Assembly: GCA_014727845.1 (NCBI GenBank) | Contig: WJMR01000221.1 | Coordinates: forward strand, 1-46,929 | From: Ignavibacteriales bacterium | Lineage (GTDB): Bacteria; Bacteroidota; Ignavibacteria; Ignavibacteriales; Ignavibacteriaceae | DNA: 46,929 bases | Direction of reading: 5' to 3' | Part shown: positions 16,350 to 26,041 of the stretch, in pieces | How the letters are laid out: every line of letters begins with the position of its first letter | Position numbering within the stretch: the first letter of the stretch is position 1 | Program-made: the position numbers and the translations under genes | The notes under the pieces: model-generated | Databases searched by the model: none | What the model was told of the DNA's origin: nothing | Seen by the model: the letters and a program-made list of their open reading frames with translations, nothing else

Positions 16350-18674
16350 ATGAGTCGGTTTTTTATGATTATCGCTATAGTATCGGCGTTCGCCGCGGCA
16401 ATTTCGGCGCAACGTGCCGAACCGTATTTCGGTATGCAGACGCACTACGGGCAATGGCATGTGCGCGCGGATAAGGATTCCGCAAGCGTGATCCGCGAGC
16501 TCGACTCCCTCGTCGCCTTGGGCGCGCAAATTATCCGCGACGAATGCTACTGGGAATACGTCGAGACGACGAAGGGGGTCTATACCTTTCCGCCGCAGAA
16601 CGATTTCTTCGTCGAGGAGGCGTACAAGCGCGGCATCGAGGTGATGATGCTTCTCGACTACAACAACCCGCTCTACGCATCCGGCACCAACGCCGAGGTG
16701 GTGGATTCCGCAAACCGTCACGCCTACGCCGACTACTGCGTCGCGATGGTCGAGCATTTCGCGCCGATGGGAATAAAATATTTCGAGATGTGGAACGAGC
16801 CGAATCTCGACATCTTCTGGCAACCGACGCCGGGCGCGGACGAATACGTCGAGATGATCAAGGTCGCCTATCCCGCCATCAAAGCCGCCGACTCCTCGGT
16901 CGTCGTGCTGGGGTGCTCTACGTCGCCGTTGGAGGGCGATCCGCCGCCGCAAATCCAATGGGACACCTACATCACGAGCGTTTTCGATTTGGGCGGCGGC
17001 GACTATATGGACGCCGTGAGCTTCCACGTCTATCGGTTCGAGAACGGTCCCGAGGATTACATCACGCACTTCGTCAACACCGCCGCGTCGATCGCGGGAA
17101 CCGAGATGCCGTTCTACATCACCGAGACGGGATTACCCACCCATACGGGCTGGCCCTGGATCGACGAGGAGGAGCAGGCGGAATTCTTAACGCGCGTCTA
17201 TCTCGTCGGGGATTGGTACGACCAATTGAAATACATCATCTACTACGACTTCCGGAACGACGGCACGGACGCGAGTTACAACGAGATGAATTTTGGGATC
17301 ATCAACCACGACTTTACTCCCAAACGGGCGTACGGCGCGGTGAAAACGCTGACCTCGTTCGTCGGAGACAAAGTGTTGGTCGATCACGGCGTTATCAACG
17401 GAACATATATAAATAGATACTCGAACGGCGCCGACACCGTCACGGCGGTGTGGCGGAAAGAATACGTAAGAAGCGTGGAAGTGGCGCACGGCGCGCCGTT
17501 TGTTAAAATAGTTTCGATGGACGGGGAGACGGTCGGCTTTCACGCGAACGCCGACGGCAAAGTTCCCGCCACCGTCTTCGACCAACCGCGCTATATCGTT
17601 CCCCTGACGGAGCTCCCCGCGCTCGATAGCGCCGAGTTCATACCCGACACGGACACGATCGTCGTCGGCCAAGCCGTGCCGATGCAGTTGAAGGGGTACG
17701 CGCAAAACGGCGTCGAGACGTCGATCGATCCGCGAGCCGCCTCTTGGAGTTTTAGCGGATCCGAGGCGACCGTTGACGCGGACGGCTTACTCACGGGCGC
17801 CGCGGTCGGCGGCGGAACGCTCACGGCGACGTTCGACGGCGTCGATTACACGCGCCACATCGAGGTGATCGATCGCTTCGAGACGCTTGTGCTCGAACCG
17901 TTCGACGACGACTCTCGCTTTGACTTTGTCGTCGCCAATCTCGATTCGACGTCCTTCCACGCCTTCGTCGATACGAACGCGACGGAAGGTTCGACGGCGA
18001 TGCTCTACCACTATGAATACGACTACATCTCGCTCAACGCGCACCGAGTCGAGCTTATCGGCGACTACACGCTATTCGGCGACCCCGACACGGTCGCGTT
18101 CGACTTTCTCTCCAACGGCGGCACGCACGCGTTTCGCATCGGAATCACCGACGCGAAGGGCGACGAATACTTGACGAGCGTGGAGCGAATCGACACGAAC
18201 GCCGGGTGGAAGACGATTACGGGAACGATCTCATCCCTCGGGTCGGCGTTTCACTTCCCCGCGAGCGTTACGAAGATATTATTCTACGTCATCACCGACG
18301 ACGCCGCCTCGGGCGACACATGCGTCGGCGACGTAATGTTCGACAATCTTCGCGCCTATGGATTGCCCGCGCCCGTCGGCGTTCGGGAGAGCGCGCGCGT
18401 TGAGACGCCGACGGATTTCGCGCTCCGACAGAATTATCCGAATCCGTTCAATCCCGTGACGACCATTCGTTTCTCGACGCCCGAGCGCGCCGCGACGACG
18501 CTGAAAATCTTCGACGCCTTGGGGCGAGAGGTCGCGACGCTCGCCGACGGAACACTCGACGCGGGCGAACACCGGCGGACGTTCGACGCGAGAGACCTCG
18601 CGGGCGGCGTCTATTTCTATCGACTGACGGTCGGAGAACAATCCGCCGTTAAGAAAATGTTGCTGTTGAAATAA
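16350..18674 (+). CDS. Secreted glycoside hydrolase (clan GH-A-like) with Big2-type and T9SS domains
   Basis: This is a 774-residue surface or extracellular enzyme. A signal peptide (MSRFFMIIAIVSAFAAAISA) leads into a TIM barrel of the GH5/GH39-like clan: MWNEPN holds the predicted acid/base Glu150 and YITETGLP the predicted nucleophile Glu259. Then come a bacterial-Ig-like module (MQLKGYAQNGVETSIDP, VDADGLLTGAAVGGGTLTATF), a jelly-roll-like region resembling a carbohydrate-binding module (about 505-670), and the sorting tail NYPNPFNPVTTIRF ending KKMLLLK. The track start is a GTG at 16341, but GGTGA there forms a good ribosome site for ATG 16350. Substrate is not readable. It may be co-transcribed with the sugar phosphorylase genes downstream, which suggests glycan use. 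Confidence 0.85.
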   Translation: MSRFFMIIAIVSAFAAAISAQRAEPYFGMQTHYGQWHVRADKDSASVIRELDSLVALGAQIIRDECYWEYVETTKGVYTFPPQNDFFVEEAYKRGIEVMMLLDYNNPLYASGTNAEVVDSANRHAYADYCVAMVEHFAPMGIKYFEMWNEPNLDIFWQPTPGADEYVEMIKVAYPAIKAADSSVVVLGCSTSPLEGDPPPQIQWDTYITSVFDLGGGDYMDAVSFHVYRFENGPEDYITHFVNTAASIAGTEMPFYITETGLPTHTGWPWIDEEEQAEFLTRVYLVGDWYDQLKYIIYYDFRNDGTDASYNEMNFGIINHDFTPKRAYGAVKTLTSFVGDKVLVDHGVINGTYINRYSNGADTVTAVWRKEYVRSVEVAHGAPFVKIVSMDGETVGFHANADGKVPATVFDQPRYIVPLTELPALDSAEFIPDTDTIVVGQAVPMQLKGYAQNGVETSIDPRAASWSFSGSEATVDADGLLTGAAVGGGTLTATFDGVDYTRHIEVIDRFETLVLEPFDDDSRFDFVVANLDSTSFHAFVDTNATEGSTAMLYHYEYDYISLNAHRVELIGDYTLFGDPDTVAFDFLSNGGTHAFRIGITDAKGDEYLTSVERIDTNAGWKTITGTISSLGSAFHFPASVTKILFYVITDDAASGDTCVGDVMFDNLRAYGLPAPVGVRESARVETPTDFALRQNYPNPFNPVTTIRFSTPERAATTLKIFDALGREVATLADGTLDAGEHRRTFDARDLAGGVYFYRLTVGEQSAVKKMLLLK

Positions 18675-18691
18675 TCCGGATATCGAGAAGA

Positions 18692-20524
18692 ATGAGCGAC
18701 TTCCGCGAACGACTTTCCGAAAACGTCGTCCTCTTCGACGGCGGCACGGGCACGTATCTTTATGAGAAGGGCGTGTTCATCAATAAGTGTTTCGACGAGC
18801 TGAACCTCCACAATCCCGACCTCGTCGCGGAAGTCCACCGCGAGTATCTGGACGCGGGCGCCGACGTGGTGGAGACGAACACGTTCGGCGCGAACAGTTT
18901 CAAGCTGGCGCCGCACGGTCTCGCCGATAAGGTAAAGGACATCAACCTCTCGGGCGCGAAATTGGCGCGGAGCGCGGCGGGCGATCGCGCGTTCGTCGCC
19001 GGCGCCGTCGGACCGCTCGGCATTCAGATCGAACCGTTGGGGCGCGTCTCGCTCGACGAGGCGAAGGACGCGTTCAAGGAGCAAATCTCCGCGCTCGTCG
19101 AGGGAGGCGTGGACATCATCGTCTTCGAGACGTTTCTGCTCGTCAAAGAGCTGGTGCAGGCGCTCCGAGCCGTGAAGGAGGTGGCGCCGGATATTCCCAC
19201 CGTCGCGCAGATCTCCACGAACGAGGAGGGAACGCTCTTGAGCGGCGCGCCCATCGAGCGCTTCGTCGAGGCGACGAACGATTTCAACGTGGACGTGATC
19301 GGCTTCAATTGTAGCGTCGGTCCCAAGGCGATGTTGGACGCGCTCGAGAAACTCAAAGGGCTCACAACCCAACGCGTATCCGTGCAACCGAACGCGGGCT
19401 ATCCGCAAAGTATCGGCGGACGAAATATCTATATGGCGTCGCCGGAATACATCGCCGAGTACGCCAAGCGGTTTGTGCAAACGGGCGCCGCGGTCGTCGG
19501 CGGATGCTGCGGCACCAACCCGACGCACATCCGCGCCTCGAGACGAGCGCTACAAGCCATATCGCCGCAACGGCGTTTCGAAATAAAAACCGAAAGCGAC
19601 GCTTCGACGAAAACCGCGCCCGACGTGCGCGCCTACGAGAAGAGCGAGAAATCGCGACTGGCGAACAAACTCGTACGCGGCGACTTCGTTCGTCTCGTCG
19701 AGTTGGTCTCTCCGCGCGGCGTCTCGGCGACGAAGACGATCGAGAAGGCGAAAAAGTTGTTCTATTTCGGGGTGGACGGAATCAACATTCCCGACGGTCC
19801 CCGCGCTTCGGCTCGGATGTCCGCCGCCGCGTTGGCGGTGCTCATACAACGCGACGTCGGCGTCGAGACGGTGCTGCACTTCGCCTGTCGGGATCGTAAC
19901 GTGATCGGGATGCAATCGGATTTGCTCGGCGCCTGGGCGCTCGGTATCCGCAATATCCTCGCCGTCACCGGCGATCCGCCGAAGCTCGGCAACTACCCCG
20001 ACGCCACCGCCGTTTTCGACGTGGACTCGATCGGGTTGACGAACCTCCTTACTCGCTTGAACAACGGGCTCGACATCGCGTCGAATCCGATCGGCGATCC
20101 GACGGGCTTCTCGATCGGCGTGGGCGTTAACCCCGGCGCCATCAACCTCGACGAGGAAATACGTCGGCTTGATTGGAAGATCGAAGCGGGCGCCGAGTAT
20201 ATGATCACGCAACCCGTCTTCGACTTACGTATCCTTGAGAACTTTGTGCGACGCATCGAGCATATGCGCATCCCGCTTGTTTGCGGCATTTGGCCCCTCG
20301 TATCGTACCGCAACGCCGAGTTTATGAACAACGAAGTGCCCGGCGCGAGCGTTCCGTCCGAGATAATGGATAGAATGCGAAAGGCGAACACGAAGGAGGA
20401 GGGCTTCCGCGAGGGCGTCGCCATCGCGAAGGAAACCTACGACCGCGTTAAGACGGAGGTCGCCGGCGTGCAAGCCGCCGCGCCGCTTGGAAAGATCGAG
20501 GCGATCACCGAACTGTTCGGTTAA
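18692..20524 (+). CDS. Homocysteine S-methyltransferase / methylenetetrahydrofolate reductase fusion
   Basis: This is a 610-residue two-domain methionine-cycle enzyme, similar in layout to Bacillus YitJ. Residues 1-290 form the homocysteine methyltransferase barrel, with the zinc cysteines in GFNCSVG and GGCCGTNP. After a charged linker, residues about 325-600 form a MetF-like FAD barrel (LVELVSPRG, HFACRDRN, NILAVTGDPP, YMITQPVFD). It should reduce methylene-THF to methyl-THF and pass the methyl to homocysteine. No cobalamin domain is present; methyl transfer could be direct or through another MetH part encoded elsewhere. It lies 17 bases after the glycosidase and 27 before the phosphorylase, an odd place between sugar genes. 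Confidence 0.92.
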   Translation: MSDFRERLSENVVLFDGGTGTYLYEKGVFINKCFDELNLHNPDLVAEVHREYLDAGADVVETNTFGANSFKLAPHGLADKVKDINLSGAKLARSAAGDRAFVAGAVGPLGIQIEPLGRVSLDEAKDAFKEQISALVEGGVDIIVFETFLLVKELVQALRAVKEVAPDIPTVAQISTNEEGTLLSGAPIERFVEATNDFNVDVIGFNCSVGPKAMLDALEKLKGLTTQRVSVQPNAGYPQSIGGRNIYMASPEYIAEYAKRFVQTGAAVVGGCCGTNPTHIRASRRALQAISPQRRFEIKTESDASTKTAPDVRAYEKSEKSRLANKLVRGDFVRLVELVSPRGVSATKTIEKAKKLFYFGVDGINIPDGPRASARMSAAALAVLIQRDVGVETVLHFACRDRNVIGMQSDLLGAWALGIRNILAVTGDPPKLGNYPDATAVFDVDSIGLTNLLTRLNNGLDIASNPIGDPTGFSIGVGVNPGAINLDEEIRRLDWKIEAGAEYMITQPVFDLRILENFVRRIEHMRIPLVCGIWPLVSYRNAEFMNNEVPGASVPSEIMDRMRKANTKEEGFREGVAIAKETYDRVKTEVAGVQAAAPLGKIEAITELFG

Positions 20525-20551
20525 CCGAGGGCATCATCATCCGGAGTACTT

Positions 20552-22798
20552 ATGAACGACGCGACGCGCGCCGATTGGACGATTGTTGAAAACGAATTCT
20601 CGACCCGAACGAATCTCGCCTTCGAGGGAATGGCGACGCTCGGGAGCGGATACCTGCACGTAAGGAGCTCGCTCGAAGAGGCGCTCGAGGACGATCCGCA
20701 AAACCTCGATTTCATGCGGATGCCCGCCAACGTCACCGCCGAGAAATTCCGCCGACAGAAATCGAAGTGGGGCGCCTACGTTCCCGGCGTTTACGGAAAG
20801 CACCCGACGCTGAATCATGAGATTGTGAATGTGCCGCGGTTTATCGGCGTCGAGCCGGAGATTGACGGCGAACGGCTCTCGATGGAATCGAACCGCGTCT
20901 CGGATTATCGACGAGCGTTGCGGATGGACGTCGCCTCGCTCGAGCGTTCGTTCGTATGGAAGACCGAGAGCGGCGCCGCGGTGAGGACGACGTTCGAGCG
21001 GTTCGCGAGCGGAGCGCGGAAGAAAATCGTCGCGCAACGAATGACGATGACCTCCGACGCCAAGGCGACGTTGCGGCTCGTCTCAGGCGTGGACGCGGAC
21101 GTGCGCACCAACGGCTACAACCATTTCGAGCATATCGCCTTGGCGATCAAGCGCGATCATTCGATCGAGTGCAAGGCGACGACCGACCTAAACGAGGACG
21201 TCTCGATCGTCGCGAAACTGTTCGTCGAAGGCGGCGACTGGCGGCGACGGGAATCCTCGAGACGGGCTGAGCTGGAGGGGGAGTTCGAGCTTCGGCCGGG
21301 CGAGACATTCGTCTTCGAGAAGCGTTCGGCGGTTTCGACGAGTCGCGATCTCGACGATCTCTCGGCGCTCGACGCGCTCGCCGAAATCGAAGCCGCGACG
21401 TACGACGAGTTGTTTGAAGAGCACGCCGCCGTCTGGAAGGCGCGGTGGGAAGCGGCGGACGTCGAGATCGACGCCGACGACGAGAAGTCCCAATTAGCGA
21501 CGCGCCTCTCGATCTATCACTTGTTGCGCGCGCACGTCGAGGACGATCCGCGCGTGGCAATCGACGCGAAGGGCTACGCGGGCGACGCCTATTGGGGGCG
21601 CTTCTTCTGGGACACGGAAGTCTATCTTCTCCCGTTCTACGCGCACGTCGATCCGAAGCGGGCGAAAACGCTCGTGGATTTCCGCGTCCGAGCGTTGGCG
21701 GGCGCCAAGCAAAACGCGAAACAATACGGCTACAACGGCGCGCGCTTCCCGTGGGAGAGCGATCCGCGCGGGCTGGAAATGTGCCCCAACTGGCACTACG
21801 CCGACCACGAAACGCACGTCACCGCCGACGTCGTGTTCGGATTTCAATACTACGCCGCCGCGACGGGAGAGGACGACTACCCCGCGACCGAAGCCGCCGA
21901 GACGATCGTCGAGACGGCGCGCTACTGGTTGGAGAGGATCGATTATCTCGAAGGCGACGACAAACCGAGCATCCTCGGCGTGATGGGGCCCGACGAATAC
22001 AAGCCGATCGTCGATAATAATTTCTATACGAACCTGATCGTCGCCTACGCGATGCAAATAGCCGCGCGCGTCGGGGAGAAGGGGGGCGCGAGCGCGGAGG
22101 AAGTCAAAGAGTTCGAGCGCGTGAGCCGCGAACTCGAAACGCTAAAACGCGCGGACGGCCTTCACCTTCAGTGCGAGGGATTCGATCGCCTGCCCGATCC
22201 GCAATTCGACCTCCTTTGGAAGAACCGCGACAAACCGTTCGCCGCGCAAGTTTCGCAAGAGCGGATCTATCGAACCAAATGTCTCAAGCAAGCCGACGTG
22301 TTGATGGGGATGTTTCTCTTCCCGTCGCGCTATAGCGAGGAGGAAATCCGACGCGCCTACGACTACTACGTTCCCCTCACCACGCACGACTCGTCGCTCT
22401 CGGCGGGCGTGCACGCGATCGTCGCTAATTGGCTCGGCTACGAGGAGGACGCGTGGAATTTCTGGAAGCGCGCTTCGACGATCGATCTCGACGGCGGGGC
22501 GGAGCAGGGCGTGCACATTGCCGGCGCGGGCGCCGTGTGGATGATCGTCGCCTACGGCTTCGCGGGAATGCGCTCGCCGATCGAGTCGGAGCGCCCGACC
22601 TTCCGGCCGAGGTTCCCGAAGAACGTCGCGCGCGTGAAGCTACCGATTATGTTTCGCGGCGCCTCCCTCACGTTCGAGGCGACCGCCGAGGAGGCGAAGA
22701 TTGAAAACCGAGGCGACGACCCCGTCGAGGTCGCCGTCTTCGACGAAGTGCGAACGATTAAACCAAAGCAAACGGAAACATTTTCGATAAAAGGATAA
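20552..22798 (+). CDS. GH65 disaccharide phosphorylase
   Basis: This 748-residue cytoplasmic enzyme belongs to glycoside hydrolase family 65, which splits alpha-glucosidic disaccharides with phosphate and releases beta-glucose 1-phosphate. An N-terminal beta-sandwich (NLAFEGMATLGSGYLHVRS, MESNRVSDYRRALRMD) leads to the (alpha/alpha)6 barrel with GRFFWDTEVYLLPFY and VMGPDEYKPIVDNNFYTN, the latter holding the general-acid glutamate. The C-terminal small sheet domain is present. Maltose, kojibiose, nigerose and trehalose phosphorylases share these motifs, so the disaccharide is not fixed. The phosphomutase that uses its product begins two bases downstream. Confidence 0.93.
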   Translation: MNDATRADWTIVENEFSTRTNLAFEGMATLGSGYLHVRSSLEEALEDDPQNLDFMRMPANVTAEKFRRQKSKWGAYVPGVYGKHPTLNHEIVNVPRFIGVEPEIDGERLSMESNRVSDYRRALRMDVASLERSFVWKTESGAAVRTTFERFASGARKKIVAQRMTMTSDAKATLRLVSGVDADVRTNGYNHFEHIALAIKRDHSIECKATTDLNEDVSIVAKLFVEGGDWRRRESSRRAELEGEFELRPGETFVFEKRSAVSTSRDLDDLSALDALAEIEAATYDELFEEHAAVWKARWEAADVEIDADDEKSQLATRLSIYHLLRAHVEDDPRVAIDAKGYAGDAYWGRFFWDTEVYLLPFYAHVDPKRAKTLVDFRVRALAGAKQNAKQYGYNGARFPWESDPRGLEMCPNWHYADHETHVTADVVFGFQYYAAATGEDDYPATEAAETIVETARYWLERIDYLEGDDKPSILGVMGPDEYKPIVDNNFYTNLIVAYAMQIAARVGEKGGASAEEVKEFERVSRELETLKRADGLHLQCEGFDRLPDPQFDLLWKNRDKPFAAQVSQERIYRTKCLKQADVLMGMFLFPSRYSEEEIRRAYDYYVPLTTHDSSLSAGVHAIVANWLGYEEDAWNFWKRASTIDLDGGAEQGVHIAGAGAVWMIVAYGFAGMRSPIESERPTFRPRFPKNVARVKLPIMFRGASLTFEATAEEAKIENRGDDPVEVAVFDEVRTIKPKQTETFSIKG

Positions 22799-22800
22799 GT

Positions 22801-23448
22801 ATGCTATTACAAGGAGCGCTATTCGACTTAGACGGCGTGCTCGTTTCCACCGACGAGTACCACTATCGGTCGTGGAAGAAGATGACCGAAGAGGAGGGGA
22901 TCGCGTTCGATCGGAAAGTGAACCACCGCTTGCGCGGCGTGAGTCGCTTGGAGAGTTTGAACATCATCCTCGAGGAGGCGGGCGTCGAGGTTCCCGAGGA
23001 GAAAAAGTCGGCGCTCACCGATCGCAAGAACGCCTACTACCGCGAGCTCTTGAAGGACCTTACTCCCGATTCGACTCTGCCCGGCGCGCGCGAAATGTTG
23101 ACGGCGTTGGGCGAGCGCGGCGTCAAGATCGCCGTCGCCTCGTCGAGCAAGAACGCGCGAACCATCGTCGCGCAAATCGGAATCGAGGATATGCTCGACG
23201 CGATCGTGGACGGTACGGAGATCGAACGCTCGAAGCCCGACCCCGAAGTGTTTCTTAAAGCGGCGGAGCGCGTCGGATTGACGCCGTCGCAATGCGTTGT
23301 GATCGAGGACGCCGAGGCGGGGATCGAGGCGGCGAAGGCGGCGGGGATGAAGTTCGTCGGTATCGGAACCCCCGAGGGATTGCCGAACGCCGAGGGGCGC
23401 GTCGTCGCGTCGCTCGCGGAGATATCGCCGGACGCTTTGCTACAATAG
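22801..23448 (+). CDS. pgmB: Beta-phosphoglucomutase
   Basis: This HAD-superfamily enzyme turns beta-glucose 1-phosphate into glucose 6-phosphate. The 215-residue protein shows the nucleophile and acid/base aspartates in FDLDGVLV, the cap-domain substrate loop RLRGVSRLESL typical of beta-PGM, ASSSKNA, and KPDPEVFLKA followed by VIEDAEAGIEAAKAAG. It starts two bases after the GH65 gene, so the pair makes a short route from a disaccharide into glycolysis. The gene ends four bases from the convergent lepB with no visible terminator between. Confidence 0.95.
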   Translation: MLLQGALFDLDGVLVSTDEYHYRSWKKMTEEEGIAFDRKVNHRLRGVSRLESLNIILEEAGVEVPEEKKSALTDRKNAYYRELLKDLTPDSTLPGAREMLTALGERGVKIAVASSSKNARTIVAQIGIEDMLDAIVDGTEIERSKPDPEVFLKAAERVGLTPSQCVVIEDAEAGIEAAKAAGMKFVGIGTPEGLPNAEGRVVASLAEISPDALLQ

Positions 23449-23452
23449 TCGG

Positions 23453-24385
23453 TTAATCGATAAGCTTCAACACCCGCTCCAAGCGGATGGAGCCGAGTAG
23501 CGCCAGCGGTTGCGTGAACGGGATGTCGCGATCCCACGAGAACAGCACGATGAACGCTTTGCCGACGACGAGATCGTCGGGCGCGGGTCCCCAGAACCGA
23601 CTGTCCATACTGTCGTCGCGATTATCCCCCATAAAGAAGTAGTAGTCCTTTTTGAAGACGTAGCGGTCGGCGGGTTTGCCGTTGATTCGCACGACGCCGT
23701 TTTGGATGGAGACGGCGGGCTCGCCGAGTTCGCGATCGATGATCGTCTTCCAACCGTAGGCGGTCCGCGAATCCAAACGAAGCGTGTCGCCCTTCTTCGG
23801 AATCACAAGCGGACCGTAGTTGTCCTCGTTCCACTTCGAGCCGCGCGGAAAGAGGCGCGGGTCGTGGCGGTAGTGCGGTTTCGGCGAGAGGTATTTCACG
23901 TAGGGCGGGATCGGCGCCTCTTCGCCGTTTACGAAGACCACTTTGTCGCGAATGACGATCGTGTCGCCGGGCATTCCCACGAGGCGCTTCACGTAATTGA
24001 CGTTGAGTTGCTTCGGCTCGAATTCGTCGCGGTCGCCCGGATACTCGAAGACGACGATATCGCCGCGTTCGGGATCGGCGAAGCCGGGCAGGGTGAAGTA
24101 GGGGAGCGCGACTTCCGTGAACGGGATGTAGCGCGGAGACGAGGCGCCGTAAACGAACTTGTTCACCAACACGAAGTCGCCGACGAGAATCGTGTCCTCC
24201 ATCGAACCCGTCGGGATGCGCGTGTTCTGAACGAGGAAGGTGATGATGAACAACGCCGCGACGCCCGCGAACAGCAACGACTTCGCAAAATCGATCGCGC
24301 GTTCTTTCGGTTCCTTCGGGGGGCGGTTGAGTTCCTCTTCCGTTTTGATGCCGACGAATCGGCGAAGCATGTTTTTCCAGTTCAC
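23453..24385 (-). CDS. lepB: Signal peptidase I
   Basis: This membrane protease removes signal peptides from exported proteins at the outer face of the inner membrane. A membrane anchor (residues about 33-53) precedes the catalytic serine in RIPTGSMEDTIL (Ser61). The general-base lysine is Lys133 in NYVKRLVGMPGD, and GDNRDDSMDSRFWG is present near the C-terminus. At 310 residues it is longer than Gram-positive forms, with an inserted segment between about 150 and 230, as is common in FCB and proteobacterial enzymes. It follows gatB by 32 bases on the same strand. Confidence 0.96.
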   Translation of the reverse strand: MNWKNMLRRFVGIKTEEELNRPPKEPKERAIDFAKSLLFAGVAALFIITFLVQNTRIPTGSMEDTILVGDFVLVNKFVYGASSPRYIPFTEVALPYFTLPGFADPERGDIVVFEYPGDRDEFEPKQLNVNYVKRLVGMPGDTIVIRDKVVFVNGEEAPIPPYVKYLSPKPHYRHDPRLFPRGSKWNEDNYGPLVIPKKGDTLRLDSRTAYGWKTIIDRELGEPAVSIQNGVVRINGKPADRYVFKKDYYFFMGDNRDDSMDSRFWGPAPDDLVVGKAFIVLFSWDRDIPFTQPLALLGSIRLERVLKLID

Positions 24386-24417
24386 GGCGGATCCTCTAAA
24401 TCAAAAAGAATAATCGG

Positions 24418-25857
24418 CTACTTCATCGACTCGAGTTTTTGCCGAAGCGATTTGTTGAGAAGTTGCGGGTTGGCTTTGCCTCTCGAAAGCCGCATGGCTT
24501 GTCCGACAAGGAATCCGATCGCCTTCTCCTTGCCCGCGAGGTATTCCTCGACGGCGACGGTGTGTTCCTTTAATATTTGATCGATCATCTCGTCGAGTTC
24601 GGACGCGTCGGAAATCTGTCCGAGGTTTCGCTCTTCGACGATCGTCTTCGGCGACTTGTCCTCCTCGAGCGCCGCGACGAACACTTCTTTCGCCGCCGTC
24701 GCGCTGACGACATTGTCTTTAACAAGCGCGATAATTTCGGCGAGCCGCTCCGGGGAGAGGAGAAACTCGGCGATCTCGATTTTCCGTTCGCGGATTTCGC
24801 GGGCGACTTCGCCCATCGTCCAGTTGCTCGCCGCCTTCGCGTCGCCGGAGGCGTTCGCGACGCGCTCGAAATACTCGGCGACGTCGCGGCTTTGCGAAAG
24901 GACGTCGGCGTCGTAATCGGGTAGGCCGTAGTCGGAAACGAAACGCTCGCGCTTGGCGTCGGGAAGCTCGGGCAAGCGCGTTCGGATTTCCGCCAACCGC
25001 TCCTCCGACAACGCGACGGGAGGGAGATCCGGCTCGGGGAAATAGCGGTAGTCGTGCGCGCTTTCTTTACCGCGCATCGGAACGGCGACGTTGCGGTCGG
25101 CGTCCCAGAGGAGCGTTTGTTGCGTAACCTCGCCGCCGTCCTCGATCAAATCGATTTGTCGCTCGATCTCGAACTCGACCGCGCGCTCGACGCTCTTGAA
25201 GGAGTTCATGTTTTTGATCTCGGTTTTCACGCCGAGCTCGGTTTCGCCTTGCGGACGGACGGAGACGTTCGCGTCGCACCGAAGCGATCCCTCCTCCATG
25301 TTCCCGTCGCAGATACGCAAATAGCGCACGATTTGTCGGATCTTCTCGACGTAGAGGCGCGCCTCTTCGGCGGTTCGCAAGTCCGGCTCGCTCACAATCT
25401 CGATCAACGGCACGCCGCAACGGTTGACGTCAACCAAGGTGGCGTCGCTCCGGTCATGGATCGATTTGCCCGCGTCCTCCTCCATATGCGCGCGCGTCAC
25501 GCCGATCTCGCGCGCGACGCCGTCGGCGCGCGTCAGGGCTATTCGTCCGCCCGTGCATATGGGTTTATCGAATTGGGAAATTTGGTAGCCCTTGGGGAGA
25601 TCGGGATAGAAGTAGTTTTTACGCGCGAAGATCGAGACGGGATTAACGCGACTCTCGATCGCCATACCGAGAAGCGCGGCGAACTCGACGGCGCGCTCGT
25701 TGAGGACGGGCAACGCGCCGGGATGTCCCAGACAGACGGGGCACGCGTTCGCGTTCGGTTCGGCGCCGTAGGAGGCGTCGCATCCGCAGAAGAGTTTGCT
25801 CTCGGTTTTTAACTGCGCGTGGATCTCGAGTCCGATGACCGCTTCGTAGTCCGTCAT
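24418..25857 (-). CDS. gatB: Asp-tRNA(Asn)/Glu-tRNA(Gln) amidotransferase subunit B
   Basis: This subunit of the GatCAB complex phosphorylates and amidates mischarged Glu-tRNA(Gln) or Asp-tRNA(Asn). The 479-residue protein opens with YEAVIGLEIHAQL, has the zinc-site cysteines CGCDASYGAEPNANACPVCLG, then YFYPDLPKGYQISQFD, GVPLIEIVSEPDL and RCDANVS. The C-terminal YqeY-like tRNA-tail domain runs from about residue 330. gatA and gatC are not adjacent. The gene is divergent from the WG-repeat lipoprotein gene over a 184-base AT-rich gap that must hold both promoters; I see no single convincing box there. Confidence 0.96.
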   Translation of the reverse strand: MTDYEAVIGLEIHAQLKTESKLFCGCDASYGAEPNANACPVCLGHPGALPVLNERAVEFAALLGMAIESRVNPVSIFARKNYFYPDLPKGYQISQFDKPICTGGRIALTRADGVAREIGVTRAHMEEDAGKSIHDRSDATLVDVNRCGVPLIEIVSEPDLRTAEEARLYVEKIRQIVRYLRICDGNMEEGSLRCDANVSVRPQGETELGVKTEIKNMNSFKSVERAVEFEIERQIDLIEDGGEVTQQTLLWDADRNVAVPMRGKESAHDYRYFPEPDLPPVALSEERLAEIRTRLPELPDAKRERFVSDYGLPDYDADVLSQSRDVAEYFERVANASGDAKAASNWTMGEVAREIRERKIEIAEFLLSPERLAEIIALVKDNVVSATAAKEVFVAALEEDKSPKTIVEERNLGQISDASELDEMIDQILKEHTVAVEEYLAGKEKAIGFLVGQAMRLSRGKANPQLLNKSLRQKLESMK

Positions 25858-26041
25858 TACGCTTAATTACCGTAAGTTCACAAAACTTGTAATATACGAA
25901 AACACGGGCACTATCGGAACGTCGCGCGACTCGGAACGACGGGGCGTCGCGTATATTGCGATTGCGATAGCCGAAAAAAATTAGTTTATTATTGAAAACG
26001 GATTTCTAATCTATCGTAATCACGAAATCTTACGACCGATT

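Noticed and set aside
23510-24580. 356-residue plus-strand ORF opposite lepB
   Set aside because: It is an antisense shadow of lepB and the gatB end, driven by high GC; lepB has complete catalytic motifs.
25858-26041. Riboswitch or small RNA in the gatB/WG-lipoprotein divergent gap
   Set aside because: I found no conserved aptamer-like pairing or strong hairpin; only AT-rich promoter-like sequence.
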